In this document: positions 41,588 through 50,617 of the stretch, one piece after another
Layout of the letters: each line of letters begins with the position of its first letter
How positions within the stretch are numbered: position 1 is the stretch's first letter
Origin: Methylopila sp. Yamaguchi
Lineage (GTDB): Bacteria > Pseudomonadota > Alphaproteobacteria > Rhizobiales > Methylopilaceae
Direction of reading: 5' to 3'
Length of the DNA: 64,000 bases
Assembly: GCF_002897035.1 (NCBI RefSeq)
Contig: NZ_BAUX01000015.1
Span: 1 to 64,000 of the forward strand
The notes under the pieces: model-generated
Databases searched by the model: none
What the model was told of the DNA's origin: nothing
What the model saw: the letters and a program-made list of their open reading frames with translations, nothing else
Made by a program: the position numbers and the translations under genes

Positions 41588-42334
41588 ATGAGTGAAAAGC
41601 CCCTCGCCGGCCGCGTCGCGGTGGTCACCGGAGCGTCCCGCGGCATCGGCTACGCGACGGCGCTCGCGCTGGCGGAGGCCGGCGCCCACGTCGTGGCTAC
41701 GGCGCGCACGCAGGGCGGTCTCGAGGAGCTTGACGACGCGATCAAGGCCGTCGGCGGCCAGACGACGCTGGCCCCCTTCCCGATCGACGATTTCGACGCC
41801 ATCGACCGGCTTGGCGGCGCGCTGTACCAGCGCTTTGGGAAGCTCGACGCGCTGGTGGCGAACGCGGGACAGCTCGGTCCGCTCACTCCGCTCGGTCATG
41901 TCGAGCCGAAGGACTGGGACAAGATCATCGCGGTGAACCTGACCGCGAACTGGCGGCTGATCCGCTCGCTGGATCCGCTTCTGCGGGCCTCGGACGCCGG
42001 CCGCGCCGTGTTCCTGAGCTCGGGCGTCGTGCACAAGGACCGCGCCTATTGGGGTCCCTACGCCGTCACAAAGGCCGGCGTCGAGGCGCTGGCCCGGTCC
42101 TACGCCGCCGAGACCCGCACCAATACGCCAGTGAAGGTGACGCTCGTGAACCCCGGGCCGCTGCGCACCAAGATGCGCGCGAGCGCCATGCCGAGCGAAG
42201 ACCCCGCGACCCTGCGCACGCCGGCGGAACTCGCGCCCAAGATCGTCGCGCTTTGCCTGCCGAGCTTCGCCGAGACCGGAAAACTGTATGATTTTCCGAC
42301 CGACACCCTGCAGAGTTTTCACGCGCCGGCGTGA
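41588..42334 (+). CDS. Short-chain dehydrogenase/reductase
   Basis: A 248-residue classical SDR. The N-terminal cofactor motif is TGASRGIGYATAL, NAG is in VANAGQLGPLTP, and the catalytic Ser and YxxxK are in FLSSGVV and PYAVTKAG. It probably reduces or oxidises a small carbonyl or alcohol with NAD(P). The substrate is not predictable; the family layout resembles alphaproteobacterial YciK-like SDRs. Confidence 0.85.
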   Translation: MSEKPLAGRVAVVTGASRGIGYATALALAEAGAHVVATARTQGGLEELDDAIKAVGGQTTLAPFPIDDFDAIDRLGGALYQRFGKLDALVANAGQLGPLTPLGHVEPKDWDKIIAVNLTANWRLIRSLDPLLRASDAGRAVFLSSGVVHKDRAYWGPYAVTKAGVEALARSYAAETRTNTPVKVTLVNPGPLRTKMRASAMPSEDPATLRTPAELAPKIVALCLPSFAETGKLYDFPTDTLQSFHAPA

Positions 42335-42373
42335 CCTCCGCCTCCCGCTGAAAACCCCTGAGGCTGAAGCCGT

Positions 42374-43057
42374 CTACCGCGCACCCGCCGGGGGCGTGTC
42401 GAGCCGGTAAGGCGTGGCCGGCTCGAGCGGCAGCTCCGCGGCTTCCCAGCCGTCGGTTCCCTCGGGATACCAACCGACGCGCTGATAACCCCACTCCATC
42501 GCCCGCTTGGCGGCGTTCCATGACATCCAGCAGGCGGCCCGGCAGTAGAAGGCGATCGGCTTCGCCTTGTCGCCGCCGGTGAGGGCCGTCAGGCTGTCCG
42601 CGAAGAACCGGCTCATGTCGGGAGAAAGCTTGCCGTAGCCCACGTTCACCAGCCAGGGCGTGCCTGGGATGTGGTCGCGGGCGTGGTCGCGCCAGATCGT
42701 GCCCGCCGGCAGGTTCGCGGGCTTCTCCGGACGGGGCATGACGTCGATCAACAGCACGGATTTGTCCCGCCAGGCCGCCTCGGCCGCCGCCGTGTCGAGC
42801 ACGCGCGCGCCCGCCAGAGTCGCGGGCGTCGGGCTGCGGTAGCCGTCCATCTTGTAGTCCGGCGGCTCAGGCGGCGTCGGACCGGCGACCGCATCCTCAG
42901 CAGGCGCTGCGACGGCGGGCGACGTCCACCCCAGCCCCGCTAGACACCACAGGGCGAAGCCCGCGATGGCGAGGCGGAGCCCAACGCGCCTGACTCGCCC
43001 CGCCGCCGCGGCGTTGCGCGACGCCTGAACCACGCCGCGCACGCCGGCCCGCCTCAC
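42374..43057 (-). CDS. PQQ-dependent catabolism-associated CXXCW motif protein
   Basis: A 227-residue exported protein with a rhodanese-like domain. After an N-terminal signal region (about 24-51) comes DYKMDGYRSPTPATLAGA, then the Cys motif FYCRAACWMSWNAAKRA (C172, C176, W177). These are typical of the family that accompanies quinoprotein dehydrogenases. The start is GTG at 43057, overlapping the xoxJ stop as GTGA. Its biochemical role is unsettled; redox or maturation help for the PQQ enzyme system is a common guess. Confidence 0.85.
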   Translation of the reverse strand: MRRAGVRGVVQASRNAAAAGRVRRVGLRLAIAGFALWCLAGLGWTSPAVAAPAEDAVAGPTPPEPPDYKMDGYRSPTPATLAGARVLDTAAAEAAWRDKSVLLIDVMPRPEKPANLPAGTIWRDHARDHIPGTPWLVNVGYGKLSPDMSRFFADSLTALTGGDKAKPIAFYCRAACWMSWNAAKRAMEWGYQRVGWYPEGTDGWEAAELPLEPATPYRLDTPPAGAR

Positions 43058-43926
43058 CGCGCCACTGTGATCGGCTTGTCCTGCTCGTCGAGCAGCGGCA
43101 CGCCGTAATCGAGCAAGATCTTGTTGATCTCGTTCTGGTTCTTGGCGATGAACTCGTTCAATCGGTGCTTCCAGTTCAGCTCGTTCGGCCGGATGCCCAT
43201 CGTGATGCGATAGGTCATCGGCGGCTGCCCGGGCTCCTTCACCAGCGGCACGACGTTGTACTTGCCCTCGCCTTTCACGGTCGCGAAGTAGCCCCCGATC
43301 GGACCCCAGAGTATCCCGCCGTCGATTTCGCCGGCGTCGATGTCGCGCAGCATCTGCTCGGCAGGCGAGTCGAAACGCCGATCCACCATCAGAGAATAAG
43401 GACGGGCGCGGAGGATGAGACCGTCGCGGACCATGTGGCTCGCGGGAGCCGTGCCGGCGATGACGCCAAGGCGGGTGTCCTTCACCTTGGGATCGGTCAG
43501 CGTGTCGACGCCGTCGAGCGCCCCGCCCTTCTTGGAGATCAGCACCCACGCCGATTTGAAATAGGGGTTCGTGTTGAGCACGGGATCGCCGGCGGCGACG
43601 TAGCCCATCACGACGTCGCAGCGCTTGCTGCCAAGCGTCATGCGGTAGAAGCCGGTAGCCTGCGGGAACCACGTGTAGTCGACCGGCACGCCAAGATCCT
43701 TCGCGAGCAGTTCGGCCAGCTTGTTCTCAAAGCCCTCGCCCTTTTCGTTCGACAGCGGCATGTCCGCCGGATCGGCGCAGACGCGGAGCGTCGCGCGGTT
43801 GACGAGGTCGGAGGTCTGGGCCGCGGCGGGCCCGCTCAGGCCGGCCGCGAGGGCTGCGGCGGCGAGGCTTAAGCTGAGAAACGACATCGCGACACGACGT
43901 CGACCGAAAGACTCCATGAGGCGCAT
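43054..43926 (-). CDS. xoxJ: XoxJ, periplasmic solute-binding-like partner of XoxF
   Basis: A 290-residue protein with a signal peptide (about 14-36). The mature part opens LVNRATLRVCADPADMPLSNEKGEGFENKL in two lobes, the pattern of quinoprotein-associated periplasmic binding proteins. The VDYTWFPQATGFYRMTL segment is typical. XoxJ is thought to bind and help activate apo-XoxF rather than import a solute. It lies 138 nt downstream of xoxF with a hairpin between them, and overlaps the next gene by 4 nt. Confidence 0.9.
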   Translation of the reverse strand: MRLMESFGRRRVAMSFLSLSLAAAALAAGLSGPAAAQTSDLVNRATLRVCADPADMPLSNEKGEGFENKLAELLAKDLGVPVDYTWFPQATGFYRMTLGSKRCDVVMGYVAAGDPVLNTNPYFKSAWVLISKKGGALDGVDTLTDPKVKDTRLGVIAGTAPASHMVRDGLILRARPYSLMVDRRFDSPAEQMLRDIDAGEIDGGILWGPIGGYFATVKGEGKYNVVPLVKEPGQPPMTYRITMGIRPNELNWKHRLNEFIAKNQNEINKILLDYGVPLLDEQDKPITVAR

Positions 43927-43996
43927 CCTTCCGCTGCGCGCCGTATTCGGCGCCAGTCTTTATGATCTTCTTAAGCTCAGCTCCAAATACGGAAGA

Positions 43997-44027
43997 GCCC
44001 GGCCACTGGATCAACCAATGGCCGGGC
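43997..44027. terminator. Hairpin between xoxF and xoxJ
   Basis: A 9-bp stem, GCCCGGCCA paired with TGGCCGGGC, extended by TGG/CCA around an ATCAA loop. It lies 38 nt beyond the xoxF stop. On the minus strand there is no strong T-tract, so it may stabilise the xoxF 3' end and lower xoxJ expression rather than fully terminate. Confidence 0.5.
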
Positions 44028-44064
44028 CCCCGATTTTTAGTACGACGTGAAGTCGTCCGTCAGC

Positions 44065-45873
44065 TTACGAGTTCGGCAGCTTGAACACCGTCAGCTGGCC
44101 GCCGAGGGCGGTGTACTGGGCGAGAGCGGCGTAACCGCCGACCGCGCCGAGGCCGTCCGTCGAGTTGGTCAGACCAGCCGCGAGGCCGATGCCGGCCCAG
44201 CCGCCGACGCCCGAGAGCACCGCAACGTACTGCTGGCCCTTGTGCTCGTAGGTCATGACGTTGCCGATGATGCCGGACGGGGTCTTGAACTTATACAGTT
44301 CCTTGCCCGACTTGGCGTCGACAGCCTTCAGGTAGCCTTCGAGCGTGCCGTAGAACACCACGCCGCCAGCGGTGGCGAGAGCGCCGGACCACACGGAGAA
44401 CTGCTCCTTGTTGGACCAAACGATCTTACCCTTCTTGCCGTCCCAGGCGATGAAGTTGCCCATGCCGCCATGGCTGTTCGGGGCAGCGTACATCGAGAGG
44501 GTCGCGCCGACGTAGGGCTGGCCGGCGGTGTACGAGACCTGGAAGGGCTCGTAGTCCATGCAGACGTGGTTGGTCGGGACGTAGAACAGCTCGGTCTCCG
44601 GCGAGTACGCCGCAGGCTGCTGGTCCTTGGTGCCGAGAGCCGCCGGGCAGATGCCCTGCGAGTTCACGTCTTCGCCGTTCTGCTCGGTCGAGTACTTGGC
44701 GACGACGAGCGGACGGCCGTAGGTCTTGGACGACTTGTCCATGTCGACCTTCGTCGCCCAGTTCACGACCGGGTCGTACTTCTCGGCGACCAGCAGCTCG
44801 CCCGTGGCGCGGTCCAGCGTGTAGCCGAAGCCGTTACGGTCGAAGTGCGTCAGGAGCGGGCGCTCCTTGCCGTCGATCTTCTGATCCGTGAGGATCATCT
44901 CGTTGATGCCGTCGAAGTCCCACTCGTCGTGGGGCGTCATCTGGTAGACCCACTTCGCCACGCCGGTGTCGGCGTCACGAGCGAACACGGTCATCGACCA
45001 CTTGTTGTCGCCGGGGCGCTGCTTCGGGTTCCAGGTCGAGGGGTTGCCCGTACCGTAGTACACGAGGTTCAGCTTCGGATCGTAGGAGTACCAGCCCCAG
45101 GTGGAGCCGCCGCCGATCTTCCACTGGTCGCCCTGCCAAGTCTTCAGCGAGCTGTCCTTGCCGACAGGCTTGCCGTGCTCGGTGGTCTTCTCCGGGTCGA
45201 TGAGCATCTCCGAGTCCGGGCCCATCGAGTAGCCGCGCCAAACGAGCTTGCCGTCGGCGATGTTGTAGGCCGTGACGGAGCCGCGCACGCCGAACTCGCC
45301 GCCGGAGATGCCGACGATGACCTTGTCCTTGACCGGGAGAACGGTCGCGGTGTTGGTCTCGCCCTTCTTCGGGTCGCCGTTGACGACCGACCACACCTTC
45401 TTGCCCGACTTGGCGTCGAGCGCCACGAGCGTGGTGTCAGCCTGGTGCAGCAGGATCTTGCCGTCGGCGTAGGCCAGGCCACGGTTCACCGTGTCGCAGC
45501 ACATCACCGGAATGACGTTCGGATCCTGCTTCGGCTCGTACTTCCAGATGATGCGGCCGTTGTCGTTCAGGTCGAGCGCGAACACGTTGTTCGGGAACGG
45601 CGTGTGGACATACATGATGTCGCCGATCACGAGCGGACCACCTTCGTGGCCGCGGAGCACGCCGGTCGAGAAGGTCCAGGCCACCTGGAGCTTATCGACG
45701 TTCTTCGCGTTGATCTGATCGAGCTTGGAATAGCGGGTGTTGGCGTAGTCGCCCGTCTGGATGCCCCACTGCTTGGGATCCTTGAGGATCGTTGAGACGC
45801 TGTCGTTGGCCAGCGCCGGCAGTGCCATAGCGACGGTGCCCAGCAGGCCCGCCGCGATCGCGACATTGCGCAT
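44065..45873 (-). CDS. xoxF: Lanthanide-dependent methanol dehydrogenase XoxF
   Basis: A 602-residue PQQ enzyme of eight beta-propeller blades, with a signal peptide (about 1-22). It shows the vicinal disulfide C125-C126 (VMCCDTV), metal ligands Glu193 (GGEFGVRG) and Asn277 (TGNPSTW), the catalytic Asp319, and Asp321 in [10 protein letters not shown]. Asp321 is the extra aspartate that marks lanthanide enzymes; MxaF has Ala there. It oxidises methanol (and often formaldehyde) in the periplasm, passing electrons to a cytochrome c. The GAGGGAG ribosome-binding site is strong. No mxa genes are in this window. Confidence 0.97.
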   Translation of the reverse strand: MRNVAIAAGLLGTVAMALPALANDSVSTILKDPKQWGIQTGDYANTRYSKLDQINAKNVDKLQVAWTFSTGVLRGHEGGPLVIGDIMYVHTPFPNNVFALDLNDNGRIIWKYEPKQDPNVIPVMCCDTVNRGLAYADGKILLHQADTTLVALDAKSGKKVWSVVNGDPKKGETNTATVLPVKDKVIVGISGGEFGVRGSVTAYNIADGKLVWRGYSMGPDSEMLIDPEKTTEHGKPVGKDSSLKTWQGDQWKIGGGSTWGWYSYDPKLNLVYYGTGNPSTWNPKQRPGDNKWSMTVFARDADTGVAKWVYQMTPHDEWDFDGINEMILTDQKIDGKERPLLTHFDRNGFGYTLDRATGELLVAEKYDPVVNWATKVDMDKSSKTYGRPLVVAKYSTEQNGEDVNSQGICPAALGTKDQQPAAYSPETELFYVPTNHVCMDYEPFQVSYTAGQPYVGATLSMYAAPNSHGGMGNFIAWDGKKGKIVWSNKEQFSVWSGALATAGGVVFYGTLEGYLKAVDAKSGKELYKFKTPSGIIGNVMTYEHKGQQYVAVLSGVGGWAGIGLAAGLTNSTDGLGAVGGYAALAQYTALGGQLTVFKLPNS

Positions 45874-46313
45874 TCGTATTCTCCCTCTTTAACGCAGTCC
45901 TTAGGCAGCCGCAGTTTTTACTGCAGCGTAATCTTTATTATTGGACTTGCGCCTTCCTCATCGTGTCACGGCCCGTCGGGATTTTATCCTCGACATTGTC
46001 GCCTCGAGGGTCACCCCCGGACTAGACCTACGAACCGCCTTCGCCCCTAGAGGCTCTAGCGTTGAAGCTGAAGACTGCGGGGACCCTAGAACGCTTCCCT
46101 AGGGCGCGCAACAGGACTTTAAGATATAAGAGCATTATTATGATTTTGCTGCGCATGCGAACTTATTATAGTGCGTCGCAGTAACGCCAGCTCGTCCTAA
46201 ATCGCGAAAGCTTCTAAGATTGCGGGCCGGCAGTCCGCGGTCGTTGACGCTAAGACTTTAGTCGCGAAGAACGGACGAACTCAGCCGCTGTGTCTCGTTT
46301 CGGGACTTAAAAG
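45874..46313 (-). promoter_or_regulatory. Long xoxF promoter region
   Basis: 440 nt without a gene and AT-richer than its surroundings. Going upstream from xoxF: a short hairpin at 45911-45924 (GCAGT and ACTGC), a possible -10 (TAAAAT on the minus strand, 45981-45986), a palindrome CGACA-T-TGTCG at 45991-46001 in the expected spacer, and then five CTAG tetramers between 46022 and 46102. These include CTAGAG-G-CTCTAG (46047-46059) and CCCTAG with CTAGGG (46084-46104). AT-rich patches follow at 46118-46170. No convincing -35 was found; an activator-dependent promoter is likely. Confidence 0.45.
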
Positions 46314-47294
46314 TCACCGCCACTCCTGCTCGCGATAGGCTTCGATCGCGTTGCGGCTGTTGAACTCGTCGAACAGCGCCCAGGCGTCGCGCTCGGCGAG
46401 CCCGGCCTTCTCGGACGCCTGGCGGAGGGTCGCGCCGTCCGCCATCAGCGCCTCGACGTCCGCGCGCAGCCGATCAAAGTAGCGTCGTTGAGGGCCGAGC
46501 GCCTCCGGCCACGACGCCGAGGCCGGACCGTGGCCGGGGACGATTCGCGCCGCCGGGCGGCTCGCGAGCGCGCCCATCACTTTGACCCAGCCTTCGAGCG
46601 AGCCGTCGACGCTCGGCAGATGGCCGAGGAAGACGAGGTCGCCGAGGAACCAGGTGCCGGTCGCCTCGTCGAGCACGGTGAGGTCGTTGTCGGTGTGGGC
46701 GGTCGGCCAGGGCTCGAGCTTCAGCGCGCGTCCGCCGAGGTCCAGCGTCGTCGGCTCCGCGATCGACGTCGTGGGCAGGACGACCTCCGTCCCGTCAAAG
46801 CTCGCGCCGAGCAGCCGCTTGCCGGCGTCGAGGTAGGTCTGCGCCCGGCTCTGGAGCGCCCGAGCCAGCTTGGCGTGGCCGACCACGGTCGTCCCCTCTC
46901 CCCGAAAGGCCGCGTCGCCGAGCACGTGATCCGGGTGCATGTGCGTGTTGATGACGTAGCGGATCGGCAGCGCGGTCCGGGCGCGCACCGCGGCGAGCAG
47001 CCGCTCGCCGGCGATCCGCGAGTTGCCGGTGTCGATGACGGCCACCGCGTCGCGGCCCACCACGAAGCCGACGTTGGCGATCGCGCCCTTGTTCGACGGC
47101 GCGATCAGTTGGATCGGCGCCTCGTAGACGAACACGCCCGGCGCGACCTCCTTGGTCGGGAGCGGCTCCGCGGCTGCGGCGGGAGCGATGGCGACGAGGG
47201 CAAGGGCGGCCCAGAACGCAAAAAGCCGCCCGAGGATACGGGCGGCTTCGCGAGCGGCCGACGGCCCCGTGCGCGACGGGAGGCGGTCGTTCAT
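46314..47294 (-). CDS. Quinoprotein relay system zinc metallohydrolase
   Basis: A 326-residue metallo-beta-lactamase-fold protein. A signal peptide (about 20-41, ending APAAAAEPLP) precedes PGVFVYEAP. Zinc ligands are seen in INTHMHPDHVLGD, then His in TAHTDNDLTVL, Asp in FLGDLVFLGH and His in VPGHGP. It matches the family repeatedly found next to PQQ dehydrogenases and cytochromes. Its substrate is unknown. The ATG at 47294 is chosen. A GTG at 47339 would add 15 residues; it has GGAGG but only 3 nt spacing. It lies directly after the cytochrome c gene. Confidence 0.85.
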   Translation of the reverse strand: MNDRLPSRTGPSAAREAARILGRLFAFWAALALVAIAPAAAAEPLPTKEVAPGVFVYEAPIQLIAPSNKGAIANVGFVVGRDAVAVIDTGNSRIAGERLLAAVRARTALPIRYVINTHMHPDHVLGDAAFRGEGTTVVGHAKLARALQSRAQTYLDAGKRLLGASFDGTEVVLPTTSIAEPTTLDLGGRALKLEPWPTAHTDNDLTVLDEATGTWFLGDLVFLGHLPSVDGSLEGWVKVMGALASRPAARIVPGHGPASASWPEALGPQRRYFDRLRADVEALMADGATLRQASEKAGLAERDAWALFDEFNSRNAIEAYREQEWR

Positions 47295-47349
47295 GGCGTG
47301 AGCTTTCGTTGGAGCGGGAGCCGGCGGGGCCGCCGTCACGAACCTCCGA

Positions 47350-47745
47350 TTACTTCTTCTTGCCGGTCTCGTCGAACTGGGCGAGGTAGGCGATCACGTT
47401 CTTGCGGTCGTCTTCTTTCTTGAGGCCGGCGAAAGCCATCTTGTTCCCAGGAACGAGGGCCTTCGGGTTCTCCAGCCACTTGTCGAGGGTGGCCTCGTCC
47501 CAGGTCTTGCCCTCGCCGAAGGTCTTCAGCGCGTCGTCATAGGCGAAGCTGGTGGAGGCGATCTTGCGGCCGACGATGCCGTTCAGCTCCGGGCCGGCCT
47601 TGTCGGCGGCGCCTTCGCCGACCGCGTGACAGGAGCCGCACCGCTTGAACACGGCTTCGCCCTTGGCCGCGTCCTGCGCGAAGGCGCCGGTGGCGAGCGT
47701 GGAGAGAGCGAGGGCCGCGGCGGCGAGAGTCACATGGCGGATCAT
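47350..47745 (-). CDS. Small class I cytochrome c
   Basis: A 131-residue periplasmic cytochrome: signal peptide (about 1-23), haem motif CGSCH (C36, C39, H40) and axial Met103 in GNKMAFAG. The body resembles mitochondrial-type cytochrome c2/c-550. It is upstream of the quinoprotein relay hydrolase and xoxF and could accept electrons from XoxF or pass them to the oxidase. It does not look like the longer XoxG type. The long open frame that includes it upstream is an artefact. Confidence 0.9.
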   Translation of the reverse strand: MIRHVTLAAAALALSTLATGAFAQDAAKGEAVFKRCGSCHAVGEGAADKAGPELNGIVGRKIASTSFAYDDALKTFGEGKTWDEATLDKWLENPKALVPGNKMAFAGLKKEDDRKNVIAYLAQFDETGKKK

Positions 47746-47986
47746 TGGTGGGCGTCCTCCGGGGTGTTTGTCGTGACGGCGGCGTGCGCCGCCGATTGGA
47801 ATTAGAAGCGTTACATGTGGCAGGGCAACCGCTGTGGGAAGGCCGAAATGTCGCAGTCTTTGGTATGGGTTCGCGGCCGCGAATCCCTTCGCGGAGGTCC
47901 TGCGCGGCCCGCTCCTTGGAATGTGCGGCGCACGGGGGTAGGAGAGCGTCGAGCCATCCCGCGCCTCCCGAGGAGCCGAGACTTTC

Positions 47987-48583
47987 ATGCTTGAGCGCGC
48001 CTCCGCGCCCTCCCCGATCGTGAAGCTCGGCGGCAGCCTGCTGGGCGCCCCGACGCTCCGCGCGGCCCTCGACGCCTGCGCCGCGGCGCGCGCCTTCGTC
48101 GTGCCCGGCGGCGGGCCGTTCGCGGACGCTGTGCGCCGCGCGCAATTGGAGCTCGGTTTCGACGACCGCGCCGCCCACGGGATGGCGATCCTCGCCATGG
48201 AGCAGACGGCGCTCGCGCTCGCGAGCCTTTGCCCGGCCCTCCCTCTCCGCCGCGAAGCCGACGAAGTCGCGGCCGCGGTGCGGGACGGGTTGGGCGGCCT
48301 GTGGGCGCCCGCTCGGATGGCGCTCGCGGCCGAGGTTCCGGCGAGCTGGGACGTGACCTCCGACAGCCTTGCGCTGTGGCTTGCGTTGACGCTCGGCGCC
48401 GAACGCCTGGTGCTGGTGAAGTCAGCGCCGGCCCCCGCCGGGGCCGGCCCCAAGGGCTGGGCCGAGGCCGGGCTCGTCGACCCTTTCGTCCCCACGCTCG
48501 CCGCGGGCTTCTCGGGCGCGATCGATTGCGTCGAGGCGGCCGATCTCGCCGCCGCGCTCCGCCCCGCGCAGGTTGCGGCATGA
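47987..48583 (+). CDS. MfnE-like amino acid kinase-fold protein
   Basis: A 198-residue protein of the aspartate/uridylate kinase superfamily: VKLGGSLL at the N-terminus, AFVVPGGGPFADAVR, WDVTSDSLALWLA, and LVLVKSAPAP near the C-terminus. Its archaeal relative MfnE phosphorylates the aminomethylfuran phosphate precursor of methanofuran. In methylotrophs such genes lie with C1-carrier synthesis genes, as here. The stop overlaps the next start (ATGA). The 241-nt gap upstream (47746-47986), shared with the divergent cytochrome gene, contains the promoters but no gene. Confidence 0.8.
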   Translation: MLERASAPSPIVKLGGSLLGAPTLRAALDACAAARAFVVPGGGPFADAVRRAQLELGFDDRAAHGMAILAMEQTALALASLCPALPLRREADEVAAAVRDGLGGLWAPARMALAAEVPASWDVTSDSLALWLALTLGAERLVLVKSAPAPAGAGPKGWAEAGLVDPFVPTLAAGFSGAIDCVEAADLAAALRPAQVAA

Positions 48584-50046
48584 GCGGCGAGAAGGTCGCC
48601 CTCGTCACCGGCTCGCTGGCGGAGGCGCGCCTCGTCAAGCTCGCGGAGCAGCTCGCGAGCGAGGCGTTGCAGCCGCAGGTCGTCAACGTCGGCGTCAAGG
48701 TCGCGGCGCTGATGACCGCCGAGATCATCGAGCGCCGCCTCAAGCTGCCGGAGAACGTCGACCGCGCAGTGATGCCCGGCCGCTTCCGCGGCGATCTCGA
48801 GCGCCTCTCCAGCCACTTCGGCGTGCCCTTCGTGCGCGGCCCGGAGGAGCTCGCGGACCTGCCGGCCTTCTTCGGCCGCGGCGGCGTGGAGCCGGACCTG
48901 TCGCGCCACGACTGCGCGATCTTCGCCGAGATCGTCGACGCCACCACGCTCGACGTCCACGAGATCGTGGAGCGGGCGCGCGCGCTGCGAGCGGAGGGCG
49001 CGGACGTGGTCGACCTCGGCTGCATGCCGGACACGGCGTTTCCGCACCTCGAAGACTCCATCGCCGCGCTGATCGCCGACGGGTGCCAGGTCAGCGTCGA
49101 TTCGGCGAACCCGGACGAACTCGCCCGCGCGAACCGCGCCGGCGCGCATCATCTGCTGAGCCTCAACGAGCACACGCTCGCCATCGCCGACGAGGGCGCG
49201 GCCGTTCCCGTTTTGGTGCCGGCGAACCCCGGCGATCTCGAGTCGCTGCTGCGCGCCATGGACGCGATGGACGCGAAGGGACGGCCCTATCTCGCCGACC
49301 CGATCCTTGACCCGATCCACTTCGGCTTCACGGCTTCCGTGGTGCGCTACGCCGAGCTGCGGCGGCTGAGGCCGGAGGCGCCGATCCTGATGGGAATCGG
49401 CAACGTCACCGAGCTGACCGACGCCGACACCACGGGAATCAACGCGATTCTCATGGGCATGATCTCGGAGCTTCGGATCCAGGCTGTGCTCGCGGTCCAG
49501 GTCAGCCCGCACTGCCGCACGGCGGTCCGCGAGTTCGACCGGGCCCGCCGCGAGTATTTCGCCGCGCGCGAGGCCGGTTCGCTGCCGCAGGGCTTTGGCT
49601 CCGGACTGATGGCCTTGCGGGACCGCAAGCCCGTCGCGTCGACCGCGGTCGAGATCGCCGATCTCGCCAAGGAGATTCGCGACCGGAACTATCGGATCGA
49701 GGTCAGCGAGGAGGGCGTGCACGTCTTCAACCGCGACGGCCACCGCATCGCGGTCGATCCGTTCGACCATTTCCCGCATCTCGCGGTCGAGGGCGACGCC
49801 GGCCACGCGTTCTACCTCGGCGTCGAGACCGCCCGCGCCGAGATCGCCTTCCGGCTCGGCAAACGCTACGCCCAGGACGAGGCGCTAAAGTTCGGCGTTG
49901 CGGGCGAAACCGCGCAGAGCCTTGAAGAGGCCCACAAGCTGAGCTTCAAGAACGCTGGCGCGACCTTCGCCGACAAGCGCGCGGAGCGGGCGAAGCGCGC
50001 GCCCGACGCCGACGCGACGCAGGGCGAACCCGAGGACCAGGCCTGA
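48580..50046 (+). CDS. Dihydropteroate synthase-like protein (DUF6513)
   Basis: A 488-residue protein. The N-terminal part (about 1-115, KVALVTGSLAEARLVKLAEQL) corresponds to DUF6513. A DHPS-like TIM barrel follows (DATTLDVHEIVERARAL, GADVVDLGCMPD, VSVDSANPDEL, PILMGIGNVTELTDADTTG), and then an extension. DHPS chemistry joins a heterocyclic methyl diphosphate to an amine, which fits either methanopterin or methanofuran assembly. It is encoded with an MfnE-like kinase and MfnB. The exact step is an inference. Confidence 0.82.
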   Translation: MSGEKVALVTGSLAEARLVKLAEQLASEALQPQVVNVGVKVAALMTAEIIERRLKLPENVDRAVMPGRFRGDLERLSSHFGVPFVRGPEELADLPAFFGRGGVEPDLSRHDCAIFAEIVDATTLDVHEIVERARALRAEGADVVDLGCMPDTAFPHLEDSIAALIADGCQVSVDSANPDELARANRAGAHHLLSLNEHTLAIADEGAAVPVLVPANPGDLESLLRAMDAMDAKGRPYLADPILDPIHFGFTASVVRYAELRRLRPEAPILMGIGNVTELTDADTTGINAILMGMISELRIQAVLAVQVSPHCRTAVREFDRARREYFAAREAGSLPQGFGSGLMALRDRKPVASTAVEIADLAKEIRDRNYRIEVSEEGVHVFNRDGHRIAVDPFDHFPHLAVEGDAGHAFYLGVETARAEIAFRLGKRYAQDEALKFGVAGETAQSLEEAHKLSFKNAGATFADKRAERAKRAPDADATQGEPEDQA

Positions 50047-50047
50047 C

Positions 50048-50617
50048 GTGATCCGCGAGACCATCGTCACGACGCTCTCGCCCGAGGGCGTCCCCCATGT
50101 GGCCCCGATGGGGGCGACCCCGATCGACGGCGGCTGGCTGCTGCAGCCGTTCCGTCCTTCGCGCACGCTCGAGAACTTCCTCGCAACCCGTTGCGGCGTC
50201 GTGAACTTCACGGACGACGCGCGGGTCTTTGCGGGCTGCGTCACCAAGCGCCGACCGGAGTGGCCGACCGTTCCGGCCGAGGCGCTCCCCTCCGTCCGGC
50301 TCATGGCCGCTCTGGCCTGTGACGAGGTCGAAGTAACCGCGGTCGACGACGAGCACGGTCAGCGGCCGAAGCTGACCTGTCGCACCGTCCGCCAAGTCGC
50401 GCTGCGCCCGTTCCCCGGGCTGAACCGGGCGATCGCAGCCGTGCTCGAGGGCGCGGTGCTTGTGAGTCGCCTGCACATGCTGCCCGCCGAGAAGATCGAC
50501 GCGGAGATCGCCTACCTCCAGATCGCGATCGACAAGACCGCGGGCGAAGCGGAGCGCGAAGCCTGGGGCTGGCTGCTCGACGCCGTGAGCGCGCACAGAG
50601 CGAAGGCGGCGTCGTGA
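50048..50617 (+). CDS. DUF447 family protein, flavin-reductase-like fold
   Basis: A 189-residue protein opening MIRETIVTTLSPEGVPHVAPMG. This beta-barrel start is typical of FMN-binding split-barrel proteins, here the DUF447 family known mainly from archaea and methylotrophs. The GTG at 50048 follows the DHPS-like stop by 1 nt, and the stop overlaps the mfnB start (GTGA). It is presumably needed for C1-carrier synthesis or reduction; no activity is established to my knowledge. Confidence 0.8.
   Translation: MIRETIVTTLSPEGVPHVAPMGATPIDGGWLLQPFRPSRTLENFLATRCGVVNFTDDARVFAGCVTKRRPEWPTVPAEALPSVRLMAALACDEVEVTAVDDEHGQRPKLTCRTVRQVALRPFPGLNRAIAAVLEGAVLVSRLHMLPAEKIDAEIAYLQIAIDKTAGEAEREAWGWLLDAVSAHRAKAAS

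Noticed and set aside
44047-45795. Long plus-strand frame opposite xoxF
   Set aside because: It is a mirror of the conserved XoxF coding strand; no recognisable domains.
45911-45924. GCAGT-TTTT-ACTGC as a terminator or riboswitch before xoxF
   Set aside because: Only 5 bp and no T-tract or second structure; too weak to call beyond a possible leader hairpin.
47746-49806. N-terminal extension of the cytochrome c frame through the mfn operon
   Set aside because: The signal peptide and haem motif define the start at 47745; the rest is antisense to mfnE and the DHPS-like gene.
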